A DNA stretch of 64,000 nt from Thiocapsa imhoffii (GTDB lineage: Bacteria; Pseudomonadota; Gammaproteobacteria; Chromatiales; Chromatiaceae), in NCBI RefSeq assembly GCF_016583985.1, contig NZ_NRSD01000007.1:62001-126000 (forward strand), read 5' to 3'. Position numbers and translations under genes: made by a program. Shown piece by piece: positions 49,233 through 58,057 of this stretch (positions are counted from its first letter, which is position 1; the number at the start of each line of letters is the position of its first letter). Under the pieces are notes generated by a model. It worked only from the letters and a program-made list of their open reading frames with translations. It had not been told where the DNA came from and did not search any database.

Positions 49233-52200
49233 TGAATCTCTTCGTTGCGAGTCTCGCGGATGATCTCGTCACCGAATGGGATCGGGTGCTTGGCGAACAG
49301 GATGGCCCAAAGGAAGCGCGCTTCATCATTCAAAGCCTCTCACCCCTCAATGCCTTCGACCTGTTCGCGGCGCTCGAGAACCATCGCGGGACCTGGAGCG
49401 CTCGCGCGCGGATCGAAAGTCATTTCAAGGTCGCGACCAATCTTTGGGAGGACTGGCGCCGCGGTCATAGCCAAGCCGAACTGCTCGCCGAGATGAACGC
49501 ACGCGGCGCCCCACGACTAGACGAACCGCAGGGCTGGATCGACCTTGGGGATCAACTCACCTGGTACCGCAATCGCACACGCACACCCCAGGCCGACGGC
49601 TTGGTGATCGTGCTGCTCGGTCTCAATCACGCCTCGGATCAGGGCGGGCTGGCCAACTTTCACATCCTGGACGAGTCGCGCTTGTGGCAGCGCATGGAGC
49701 GGGGGTTCGCAAGCTGGATCGAGCGCATCGATCAGCACTACGGGCTCTCGGCCAGCACGACGGAGAAAGAACGCTTCGACGCCATCTTGCAGGACCTCTT
49801 TCAGACCCGACCCCTCCAGCTCGAACGCCTGTCCGGGTTTCTGCAGCATCAGGTGCTCGGTGATGGGGATGGCATCGATGCCTTCTCCGATGTGATCGAA
49901 CTCTTCTATGCCAAGCTGTCGTTTTGGGAGATCCCGCCCTTCTTCGGCCTTCGGCCAGACCGCAAGAATGCAGGTCTTCTCAAGGAAGCAGCGACCTTCA
50001 TCTCGCACCAACGCTTCAAGACCAAAGGCGAGCAGAAGAAGGCGTGGGAGAAGATCGAACAGGCGCTCGAGCAGGACCAACTCGACCTACCCAACACGCT
50101 CGATGACCTTCCCCTCTACGACAGTCCCAAGGCCTATGCCGAGACCTTGCGGGCCTTCATCCAGGAGGCCGACAGTCAGGCCCGGGCACGACTTTTACAG
50201 ACCGACCTCGCGCCGGTGTTGCGTCTGCTGAAGTTGAAAACCAAGGACACGGAAAAGGGCGTGTCCCGGACCCCGGTTCGTCTCCAGGGCCTGAGTCTGG
50301 AGTCCGTACTTCGGGCGATTTGGCTCACGCTCCTGGCCTATCGCAAACGCGATGGCAACAGGGCGCTGATGGAGTCCTTGCGCGAAGTCCACATCGAACT
50401 GGTCGACTTCAAACACGATCTGCAGGCGGACGAGGAGGCCGGACTCGGCCGGGACACGCAGGCGCGGGAATTACTCCACGGCTGTCTCGGTGGACTCCCG
50501 GAGGTGCTCGAACAGATCGATTGGCGCCTGCCGATCGATGCGGACCAGATGGCGCATCCACGTGATGACTGGGAGCAGTCCATTCCGGTGACTTTGGATC
50601 TCGATCTCGAGGCCTTGAGCTACGGCACCAATCGCGGACGTCCACATCTGCATTTTAAGGTCGTCTTGATCGACGAGGAGGGCGGGGTCGCGCTCACTCG
50701 TCCGTATCACTGGTCACTCGGCCCCACCCAGCCGGAGCGGGTGCGGCGTCAATGCGCGCGCACGGTGCTCGAACGCTGGAATGCGCTGCCCAATCCCGAA
50801 CGGGTCTTGCCGGCCTTTCAGATCCCCGCGGTGGTGATGACGGCGCTCTATTACGCCGCTGACACGGACGAGGCCAACCGGCTGGTCAGCCTGGCATTGA
50901 ACGAATTGGAGGTGGTGGATCTCCTAGCGGGGCTGACGCCGGACCTCTTCGATCGGCAACTTTGGGATGGGGTGATTGCCCTCGCGGCGGCCTATCGCGC
51001 CTGGCTGAGCCGCGCCGATGCGCAGGGCAATTATGCCGCCAACGCGCAGGATCTGCTGCCGCTGCTCGGGGCCTATCGGCAGCTCGCCCAGGATGTGCTC
51101 AACCCCCACTTACGTGGCAGTCATGAGTTGCTGCGCCGCCTCTATAAGGCCTTTCTGGTGGTCGACGAGGCGATGGTCCCGAATGACGACTTTCTGCGCT
51201 CGGCGATCGTCTGGGCGATCAGTCCACCGGTGCTGGAACTGACCCTGGCACGCCAACGATTTCTCTGCGACGGTTTCCCTGAGGTGGTCGCGGAACTTGC
51301 GTTCGGGCGCGATGGCCAGTCCGCATTCGAGCAATTGCTGAAGCTGGCCGAGATCCATCGGCCGCTCGCCGGGCTGGTGGTGGATGCCAATCATCGTCTC
51401 TGTGCCGAGATTAAGTCGTTCGGGTTGCTGCATCATCTCGGGCTCGAGCGCGACGGGGAAAAGAGCCTGGCGGTGCAGACGCTGCTGCGCGAGGAGGAGA
51501 GCGACGACGATGATGAGGTCGCCGACTTGGTGCGCCCGACCGAGGAGAGCGAGGTGGTGCTGCGGGTGTTGGAGGATTATCTCCAGCTCTATCCCTTCGC
51601 CGAGGATGGGATGCGCATCTTGGCGCTGCATGTCGAGGAACTGGGCACCATCCTCTCGGGGGTCGATCGCTTTTTACGTGCCTATTTGAAGCGAAGCGCG
51701 CGGGACTGGCCGGCGTTTCATTGCGAGGTGATGGTCTATTCCACCTCGGCCTCGCCCATGGCAATGGAAAGTCGGCTGGCGGCCTGGCGCCATCGGCTCG
51801 CCGAGGCAAACCGGGAGAGCGGACGGCCGCTGGTGCTGGCGGTCGGTCATCGGTTCGCGCCTGATCGCGAGCGTATGGTCGAACTGCTCAAACAGGAGCG
51901 CCGGCTGTACGACATCGCCTTCCTGTTCCATTTTCTCGCCGGTGACCTGGCCGGTGAGGCCGAGCCGGCCAAGCCTTTTGAGTTCGATTTCAATGGCAGC
52001 AACATCGGGCAATTTCCGATCTGCGAGTTTCCCCGTCCGATTCGGCGTGGGGATCCCTGGCGGCGACAGAGTCTGTTGAGCAATCGGCGCCTGGGGGTGC
52101 AGACGCGCCATGCTGATCTAACGGCGCGGCTCTGCCATCCGCAGACCACGCATCAGGATCATCTGATTTTTGGTCGCATCGATTATGAGCCCTGGCAACC

Positions 52201-54673
52201 GGTGGTCGAGGCGCTGCATACGAAGGCGCAATGGGTGGCCTGCATCGATCCCTTCGTCGATAAGCATCTGCTGCGCACCGGCGAGGGCGCGCACAATCGA
52301 CGCAAGATCGTCGGCTTTACCTCGGGGCTGGGTGACTACGGCGAGCTGAATCTATCCATCTCCACCGAGCAGGATACCCTCGCGCAGCTCGCCCGGCTGG
52401 TGCGCGGCCAATTGAGCGGGCTGATGCCGTATCAGGAAGACCAGGCGCTTGATGTCATGGGGGCGCAGGTGGTGAGTGAGGCCGAGGAGGTGATCGGGCT
52501 CTCGGCACTGCGGGCGGTGGTGGGCGATGGTGAGCGGGTCCGCGAGGTGGTGGGCTTTGCGGCGATTCGTCGTGCCCTGGCGGTGCCTGCGGCGGCGATG
52601 TCGCAACTGCTGCCGGTCGATTCGCTCTTGCATTGGTTCGCCGGGAGCGAGGTTTCGCAGCGGCCGGATCTGCTGCAGTTGTCGCTGATCCTGCGTGAGC
52701 AGGATGTGCCGTTGGTGCAGGCGGTGGTGATCGAGTGCAAGTTTGCACAGTACAACGCAACGCATCTGGAGAAGGCGAGCGGTCAGGTTCAGGAGGGACT
52801 GGCGCACCTAATGCCGCTGCTGGCACCCAATCGAAATGATCTGCGTCGTGTGAGCTTCGACCGGCGCTACTGGTGGGCGCAGCTGCAGCGCACCGTGACG
52901 TCGCGCGCGGTCGTCGATCTCAGCGAGGTGGAGTGGCGAAAACTCGATCTTGCCTTGGAGAAGCTCTCGGAGGGGTATTACGAGATCGCCTGGCAGGGCG
53001 CCATTTTCACCTTCTGGACCAACGAGCCGGGCGCTGAGCCGGTACTGAACCGGATGAAGTTGCCGTTCGGAGTCGTGGAGCCGCCATTCGTCGCGCCGGA
53101 TGACTTCGTGGTCTGGCACATCGCCTTGGGCTACGAGGGACTCGCCAAGCTGTTCGGCGAGACGGAGCCAGCAGACCGGGTGGCCCTGGGCGAGACGCAG
53201 ATCCGTCTGCGGCCCACTGATCCGGGCGTAACCCAGACCGAGACCGAGACCGAGATCGTGCCTGAGCCTGAAACCGGTCCTGATTCAAGCCAGGTCGAAT
53301 CGAGCCAGGCCGATGATAACGTCGCGCCGGAGGTTCGCCATGACAAGCTGGTGACTGCCGAGGTCGTGAGCATCAGGTCTGGGCAGCGGGTGTCGTCCCC
53401 GCCGGGTGACTCCCAACGCGAGTCACGTCTTGATCCTGAGTCTGGGGCCGCGTCGGGTGCAGGGTCTGCTTATGAGCACAGTCACGAGCGTGACACGGGA
53501 CTGGAGCCGGAACGTCTTGTGGCCGAGACCATCATCACGCCCCGACCGGTTCCCGAACGCATCTTGATCGGGACGCGTAGCAATGGAGAGCCAGTCTATT
53601 GGCATTATGGTCATCCCGATCTGCTCAACCGCCATCTGCTCGCGTTTGGCTCGCCAGGGTCGGGTAAGACTTATGGGATCCAGTGCCTGCTCGCTGAAAT
53701 GGCGGTGCAGGGACTGCATTCACTCATCATCGACTATACGGACGGGTTTTTACCAAAACAGGTTGAGACGCGCTTTACCGAGATCGCTAAGCCGAAAAGC
53801 CATTATGTTGTGCATGACAAGCTCCCTCTGAATCCATTTCGAAGGCAGCAGCAGGAGATCGACCCGGATCTTCCGCCGTATCGGGAGAGCCCTTATGACG
53901 TTGCCACACGCATCGCGAGCATCTTCAAGTCGGTCTATGAAACCATGGGCGATCAGCAGCTCTCGGCATTGATTCGTGTCATCGAGAGTCAACTTGGCTT
54001 TCATCACGACTTGACCATCCAGAAAGTCCTGGCGGCGCTGCGGGAAGATAGTCAATATGGCGATCAACTCGCGAATAAAATCGAACCCTTCAGCAAATCC
54101 GAACCCTTCCGCGAGGGGTCCGAATCGGCTTGGGAAGAGATGCTTTCAGATCCTGATGCACGCGTTCAGATCCTCCAGCTCAAAGGATTGAGTAAGGAGA
54201 TCCAGCGTCTTGTCACCGAGTTCGTGCTGTGGGATCTGTATGACTATGCGACGACCACTGGGAATCGACGTCGCCCAATCCCGGTCGTACTCGACGAGAT
54301 CCAGAATCTCGATCACCGTAGCGACTCACCCATCGACAAGATGCTGCGCGAGGGACGGAAATTCGGCCTCTCGATGATCCTCGCGACCCAGACCACCAGC
54401 CAATTCAACCAAGAGCAACGCGACCGGCTCTTCATGGCCGCTCATAAGCTCTTCTTCAAACCCGCCGAGACCGAGATCGACCGCTTCGCCACCCTCTTGA
54501 GCCAATCCACGGGCGACAGCAAGGCGGAATGGAGCCAGCGTCTCGCCAAGCTCTCCAAAGGACAATGCTGGTCACTCGGTGCTGTTCCAACCTCCAGCGG
54601 CGGTCTGCAGACCAAGGCAATCCGAGTCCAGGTCACCGCATTGGAGGACCGAGGTTTCGGCCGCGGCGACTGA
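49232..54673 (+). CDS. dptH: DptH-like HerA translocase with internal PD-(D/E)XK nuclease motif
   Basis: 1813 residues, the usual size class of DptH. Residues 1-1100 are helical with no motif recognised. A nuclease-like core follows: Asp1146 in RPDLL, then Glu1168 and Lys1170 in VVIECKFA, then a Gln helix (SGQVQEGLAHL), matching PD-(D/E)XK layout. A low-complexity acidic linker spans about 1330-1440. The C-terminal HerA/FtsK-type ATPase has Walker A GSPGSGKT (1473-1480) and Walker B VVLDEIQNL (Asp1688, Glu1689). In dnd systems DptH takes part in cutting DNA that lacks phosphorothioates. The protein would combine translocation and cleavage. GC-rich, unlike the two genes before it. Confidence 0.72.
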   Translation: MNLFVASLADDLVTEWDRVLGEQDGPKEARFIIQSLSPLNAFDLFAALENHRGTWSARARIESHFKVATNLWEDWRRGHSQAELLAEMNARGAPRLDEPQGWIDLGDQLTWYRNRTRTPQADGLVIVLLGLNHASDQGGLANFHILDESRLWQRMERGFASWIERIDQHYGLSASTTEKERFDAILQDLFQTRPLQLERLSGFLQHQVLGDGDGIDAFSDVIELFYAKLSFWEIPPFFGLRPDRKNAGLLKEAATFISHQRFKTKGEQKKAWEKIEQALEQDQLDLPNTLDDLPLYDSPKAYAETLRAFIQEADSQARARLLQTDLAPVLRLLKLKTKDTEKGVSRTPVRLQGLSLESVLRAIWLTLLAYRKRDGNRALMESLREVHIELVDFKHDLQADEEAGLGRDTQARELLHGCLGGLPEVLEQIDWRLPIDADQMAHPRDDWEQSIPVTLDLDLEALSYGTNRGRPHLHFKVVLIDEEGGVALTRPYHWSLGPTQPERVRRQCARTVLERWNALPNPERVLPAFQIPAVVMTALYYAADTDEANRLVSLALNELEVVDLLAGLTPDLFDRQLWDGVIALAAAYRAWLSRADAQGNYAANAQDLLPLLGAYRQLAQDVLNPHLRGSHELLRRLYKAFLVVDEAMVPNDDFLRSAIVWAISPPVLELTLARQRFLCDGFPEVVAELAFGRDGQSAFEQLLKLAEIHRPLAGLVVDANHRLCAEIKSFGLLHHLGLERDGEKSLAVQTLLREEESDDDDEVADLVRPTEESEVVLRVLEDYLQLYPFAEDGMRILALHVEELGTILSGVDRFLRAYLKRSARDWPAFHCEVMVYSTSASPMAMESRLAAWRHRLAEANRESGRPLVLAVGHRFAPDRERMVELLKQERRLYDIAFLFHFLAGDLAGEAEPAKPFEFDFNGSNIGQFPICEFPRPIRRGDPWRRQSLLSNRRLGVQTRHADLTARLCHPQTTHQDHLIFGRIDYEPWQPVVEALHTKAQWVACIDPFVDKHLLRTGEGAHNRRKIVGFTSGLGDYGELNLSISTEQDTLAQLARLVRGQLSGLMPYQEDQALDVMGAQVVSEAEEVIGLSALRAVVGDGERVREVVGFAAIRRALAVPAAAMSQLLPVDSLLHWFAGSEVSQRPDLLQLSLILREQDVPLVQAVVIECKFAQYNATHLEKASGQVQEGLAHLMPLLAPNRNDLRRVSFDRRYWWAQLQRTVTSRAVVDLSEVEWRKLDLALEKLSEGYYEIAWQGAIFTFWTNEPGAEPVLNRMKLPFGVVEPPFVAPDDFVVWHIALGYEGLAKLFGETEPADRVALGETQIRLRPTDPGVTQTETETEIVPEPETGPDSSQVESSQADDNVAPEVRHDKLVTAEVVSIRSGQRVSSPPGDSQRESRLDPESGAASGAGSAYEHSHERDTGLEPERLVAETIITPRPVPERILIGTRSNGEPVYWHYGHPDLLNRHLLAFGSPGSGKTYGIQCLLAEMAVQGLHSLIIDYTDGFLPKQVETRFTEIAKPKSHYVVHDKLPLNPFRRQQQEIDPDLPPYRESPYDVATRIASIFKSVYETMGDQQLSALIRVIESQLGFHHDLTIQKVLAALREDSQYGDQLANKIEPFSKSEPFREGSESAWEEMLSDPDARVQILQLKGLSKEIQRLVTEFVLWDLYDYATTTGNRRRPIPVVLDEIQNLDHRSDSPIDKMLREGRKFGLSMILATQTTSQFNQEQRDRLFMAAHKLFFKPAETEIDRFATLLSQSTGDSKAEWSQRLAKLSKGQCWSLGAVPTSSGGLQTKAIRVQVTALEDRGFGRGD

Positions 54674-54736
54674 ACCCGAGTCCTGACGAATCATGACACA
54701 TCAAGAACCCAGTCACCCTGCTCCAGGAGGCATCGA

Positions 54737-55546
54737 TTGAGCAATCTCGCGTCTTTCAAGAAGTCGGTCGACGCCCTGTCGCGGGCGCTGAAATCCTTTG
54801 GGCAGGAGCAATCCCTAACGCTCGGCGAACGTGACGACGCACTCAAGGAGGCCCGTCAGGCGTGCGCGAACATCGATCTCGCGGCCTTGATCCAGGTCCT
54901 GGATGACGAGCAGGAGCGGGTTGCTCAAGAACTCGAGCAGGCGTTGTCATCGCGTCGCGAAACCCTGTTGAAGGCCGCGCGAGAGCAGTCGTTTCCGCAC
55001 AAACGCTTCACGGATTACGATTATCTCGGACCCTTCAAGGTCTCCTATAAGGGACGCATGGTGCTGCTCGAGGTTGGCAGCGAGCGCTTCGATCGAATCG
55101 ATGAGGCCGATGGCGCGTCACTCTTCAAACTCATTCGCCAACGTGCCAAGGATCTGGATGACGCCCCCTTCGTGCGCGAGGTGTTTTTCCAAACGCTCAA
55201 GGATGCCATTCGCTTCGCCAAGAGCACGGGGCAAGATCAAAACGGTCAGGTGCCCATCCGCACCCTCTATCCCTTGGTGGTGTTGGCCCGTCACAGCCGC
55301 TCCGAGTCGTTTTTGAAGAAGCCGGAGCAGCGGTCCTTCGATGATTATCCGCTGCCCCAGTTTCTCTATGACCTGGCTCGGTTCGGCCGTGATGGCTGGC
55401 GTTGTGGTGAGGAATTGCTGCGTACCCAAACCCCGAACATGGCGACCATCAGTCAGGGCAAGACCCTGATGTTGCCCGCGCTCGCGGCTCAGGACGGCAG
55501 CAACCATCGCATTGCCATGCTCTGGATCGAGAAGCGCGAAGGATGA
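54737..55546 (+). CDS. Coiled-coil protein, unrecognised
   Basis: 269 residues from TTG 54737, with AGGAGG six bases upstream. The first ~95 residues are a charged coiled coil (ERDDALKEARQ, later EQERVAQELEQAL). A compact domain follows (YLGPFKVSYKGRMVLLEVG onward) without recognised catalytic residues. It ends four bases into the next gene (ATGA overlap), so it belongs to the downstream ATPase/helicase block, from which it may be an adaptor. No family assignment. Confidence 0.6.
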   Translation: MSNLASFKKSVDALSRALKSFGQEQSLTLGERDDALKEARQACANIDLAALIQVLDDEQERVAQELEQALSSRRETLLKAAREQSFPHKRFTDYDYLGPFKVSYKGRMVLLEVGSERFDRIDEADGASLFKLIRQRAKDLDDAPFVREVFFQTLKDAIRFAKSTGQDQNGQVPIRTLYPLVVLARHSRSESFLKKPEQRSFDDYPLPQFLYDLARFGRDGWRCGEELLRTQTPNMATISQGKTLMLPALAAQDGSNHRIAMLWIEKREG

Positions 55547-56754
55547 CCGAACCCCTCGAAATCCTGGCGCATCTGGCGTGTTTCGGCACGCCACCGGATG
55601 CCCCGACGGCCTTCGATCTCGCGGTCGGGCTGGATCATTACCGTGCCCATCTCGAACGGGAAACCCTGCCGTTTCTGACCGGCGGTGGGTGCGTGCTGCA
55701 ATTCGTCTACGGCCAATATGGACGCGGCAAGACGCATTTTCTGCAAACTGTTGCCGAATTGGCGCGACGGCAAGGTTTCGTGACGGCTTATGTGGATTGC
55801 CGCATGGGCCATTCGCCTTTCAAGTCGTTGCAAGAGACCTACCAGATGATCGCCAGGGCGATGCAGGCGATGCGGTGCGACGAGGATCCAACGCCGCGAC
55901 AGGGCGCGGCCAGTGTGATCGCAAACAGCCTCCAGGCATCCGGGCGGGATATCAACGCGCAACTGCAGGTGATTCGTGATGGCGCGGTGCTCTCCCCGGA
56001 GTTCCGCAATCTGGTGTCGGCCTATGCCACCACCTGTTGGTCTGGGCAGACGTCCTCCTCCCCAGAGGAGGAACTGATCGCACTCTTGCACGCGGATCCG
56101 AGCTATCGCTTGACCCTGAGCTCGCTCTATCACACTCATCCCAGCTTGCCACGCCCAATCGGCAAGCTGGGGCGTCGCAATGCCGCCGTCTGGTTGCGCT
56201 CGTTGCTGGCGCTCCCGCGGTTGCTCGGCTACCCCGGATTGGTTCTGTTGTTCGATGAGACCGAGCGCGGGCATTCATTCGGAACCGGCTATTCGATCGC
56301 CCAACAACAGCATCTTGCGAATCTGCGCAATTTTGTTGATCACATGGCCCTGGGGGCCTTTCGCGGGGTCTCGATTCATTATGCCGTTGTCGAGGATTTC
56401 ATCGAACTGGCCCGCGAACGTTTGGAGGCACTGAGTCAGCGGATCGAGCGGGTCCGCGTGGAGCTCGATGAGCCGAGCGCGGCTCGGCGCGGAAATCCGC
56501 GGGCGGTGTGGGTCAGTCTCGACGAATTGACACAACCCTCACCACAGGACCCGACATTCTTCGTGCAACTCGGGGCAGGGATCATCGAGATCGGGCGGCA
56601 AGCGGGTTTGGCGGAAGCGCTCGTCCCGCACCTGGAGGCGCAATTCGTGCAGGAGGCGCGCTCTTCTGCCGAGTCGATCTTCGATGGTGTGGTGCGTGAA
56701 TTCGTGAAATTCGCCGCGACGGCGGTGGCCCAGCAGGTGAAACACCATGTCTGA
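55543..56754 (+). CDS. DUF2791/BrxD-like P-loop ATPase, first of three
   Basis: 403 residues. Walker A QYGRGKTH (58-65) and Walker B LVLLFDETE (about 232-240) sit in the STAND/ORC-like arrangement of the DUF2791 (BrxD) family, whose P-loop is followed by H-F and whose Walker B reads LLFDE. The C-terminal ~130 residues look like a winged-helix region. BrxD accompanies the helicase BrxHI in type 2 BREX. Overlaps both neighbours (4 and 8 bases). Confidence 0.75.
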   Translation: MTEPLEILAHLACFGTPPDAPTAFDLAVGLDHYRAHLERETLPFLTGGGCVLQFVYGQYGRGKTHFLQTVAELARRQGFVTAYVDCRMGHSPFKSLQETYQMIARAMQAMRCDEDPTPRQGAASVIANSLQASGRDINAQLQVIRDGAVLSPEFRNLVSAYATTCWSGQTSSSPEEELIALLHADPSYRLTLSSLYHTHPSLPRPIGKLGRRNAAVWLRSLLALPRLLGYPGLVLLFDETERGHSFGTGYSIAQQQHLANLRNFVDHMALGAFRGVSIHYAVVEDFIELARERLEALSQRIERVRVELDEPSAARRGNPRAVWVSLDELTQPSPQDPTFFVQLGAGIIEIGRQAGLAEALVPHLEAQFVQEARSSAESIFDGVVREFVKFAATAVAQQVKHHV

Positions 56755-58057
56755 ATCCTCCCTCTCACAAGTGGATGCACTGCAACTCTGGGCGGTGCTG
56801 GGATCCGAAGGAAAGGCCACCACCGATCTGGGGATCGCACGTTCCTCGATTCCCGCCTATTCGGTGGGCGTCGAGGCGTGGTTGGATCGGCTGGCTCAGA
56901 CCTATCTGCGCCAACTCTGCCGTAAGAATGCCCATTTCAAGGTCGTGATCGCGCCCTATGGCGGCGGCAAGACGCACTTTCTGATGTCGCTCGGGACTCG
57001 CGCGCTCGATGAGGGCTTCGCGGCGGCCTACATCGCCTGTGGTCCGGGCGCCAGTCTGGATCAGCCGCTCGATCTCTATCGCCAATTCGTCCGGCAACTG
57101 CGGTTACCGGGCGAGGAGACCGCACCCGGGATCCGCTCCCTGATCCGCGAGGTCGTGCGCTTCAAGCGCCAGCAGATGCAGGAGCATCAGGTTCCCAATC
57201 AGGAGGCCGCATTCGATCAGTGGCTGCGGCACGTGCGCGATGAACCACATCCGGACAATGCGTTTGGGCGCGTGATGGTCGAGGCGCTGAAGGCGGCCTG
57301 GAATCCAGAGCTCGATGTGGTGGGTGACGCGGCCATCCGCTGGTTGCAAGGCGACCTGGAGACGCTGACGCGAGACGAGCGTCAGATCTTGCGTTTGGGA
57401 CAGATCGCGGCGAATGCCCGGGCGGACTTCGGTCGCAATCTCCTGCTGTCGCTGGTTCGCTTCACGCGGGAGGCGGGTGTGCATGGGGTCGTGCTGCTCT
57501 TCGATGAGGTGGAGACCCTGTTCACGGCGCGCGGTAAATCGTTGCTGCGGGTGTTGTCCGCCATGCGCGTGCTCGTCGACCTGCCCACCGGCGTGCCAGG
57601 CGGCGTGCCGCTGTTCGGGGTCTTCTCGGCGGTGCCGGATGTCCTCAACGAGCTCAGTCGGTACCCGGCCTTGCAGCAGCGGCTCGCGGTGGTGGGGGCC
57701 TCGTTTGACGAGGGCAATGATTTCGCGGCCCAGTTGCTGCTCGAACGGCTCGATCGCCAGGATCATCTGCTCGGTGCGATCGGCATCCGCTTGATCGAAG
57801 TGGGGGAGCAGGCGCTGGGTATCCGCTTCGATCAGGAGCTGCAGCAGGCGAATGCGCTGCGACTCGCCGATGTGGCCGCGGAACGGAACCTGGAGGTCGA
57901 TGCGCGACGGCTGTTCGTGAAGACCTGGGTCAATCTCCTGAACCTGCAACGGAATGAAGGCGAGCGGGCGTTTGGCGAAGCGGAACTCGCCCAGCGGTAT
58001 CAGGGCTTCTTCGATGCGGTGAAGTCCTCGGATGCGGAGGAGGATGACGAGCCATGA
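56747..58057 (+). CDS. DUF2791/BrxD-like P-loop ATPase, second of three
   Basis: 436 residues with Walker A PYGGGKTH (70-77) and Walker B VVLLFDEVETL (about 247-257). This copy is the closest of the three to the DUF2791 pattern, including the flanking helix order and a C-terminal helical tail ending in an acidic stretch (SDAEEDDE). The tight overlaps with the preceding and following ATPase genes imply fixed stoichiometry, perhaps a mixed ring. Confidence 0.78.
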   Translation: MSESSLSQVDALQLWAVLGSEGKATTDLGIARSSIPAYSVGVEAWLDRLAQTYLRQLCRKNAHFKVVIAPYGGGKTHFLMSLGTRALDEGFAAAYIACGPGASLDQPLDLYRQFVRQLRLPGEETAPGIRSLIREVVRFKRQQMQEHQVPNQEAAFDQWLRHVRDEPHPDNAFGRVMVEALKAAWNPELDVVGDAAIRWLQGDLETLTRDERQILRLGQIAANARADFGRNLLLSLVRFTREAGVHGVVLLFDEVETLFTARGKSLLRVLSAMRVLVDLPTGVPGGVPLFGVFSAVPDVLNELSRYPALQQRLAVVGASFDEGNDFAAQLLLERLDRQDHLLGAIGIRLIEVGEQALGIRFDQELQQANALRLADVAAERNLEVDARRLFVKTWVNLLNLQRNEGERAFGEAELAQRYQGFFDAVKSSDAEEDDEP

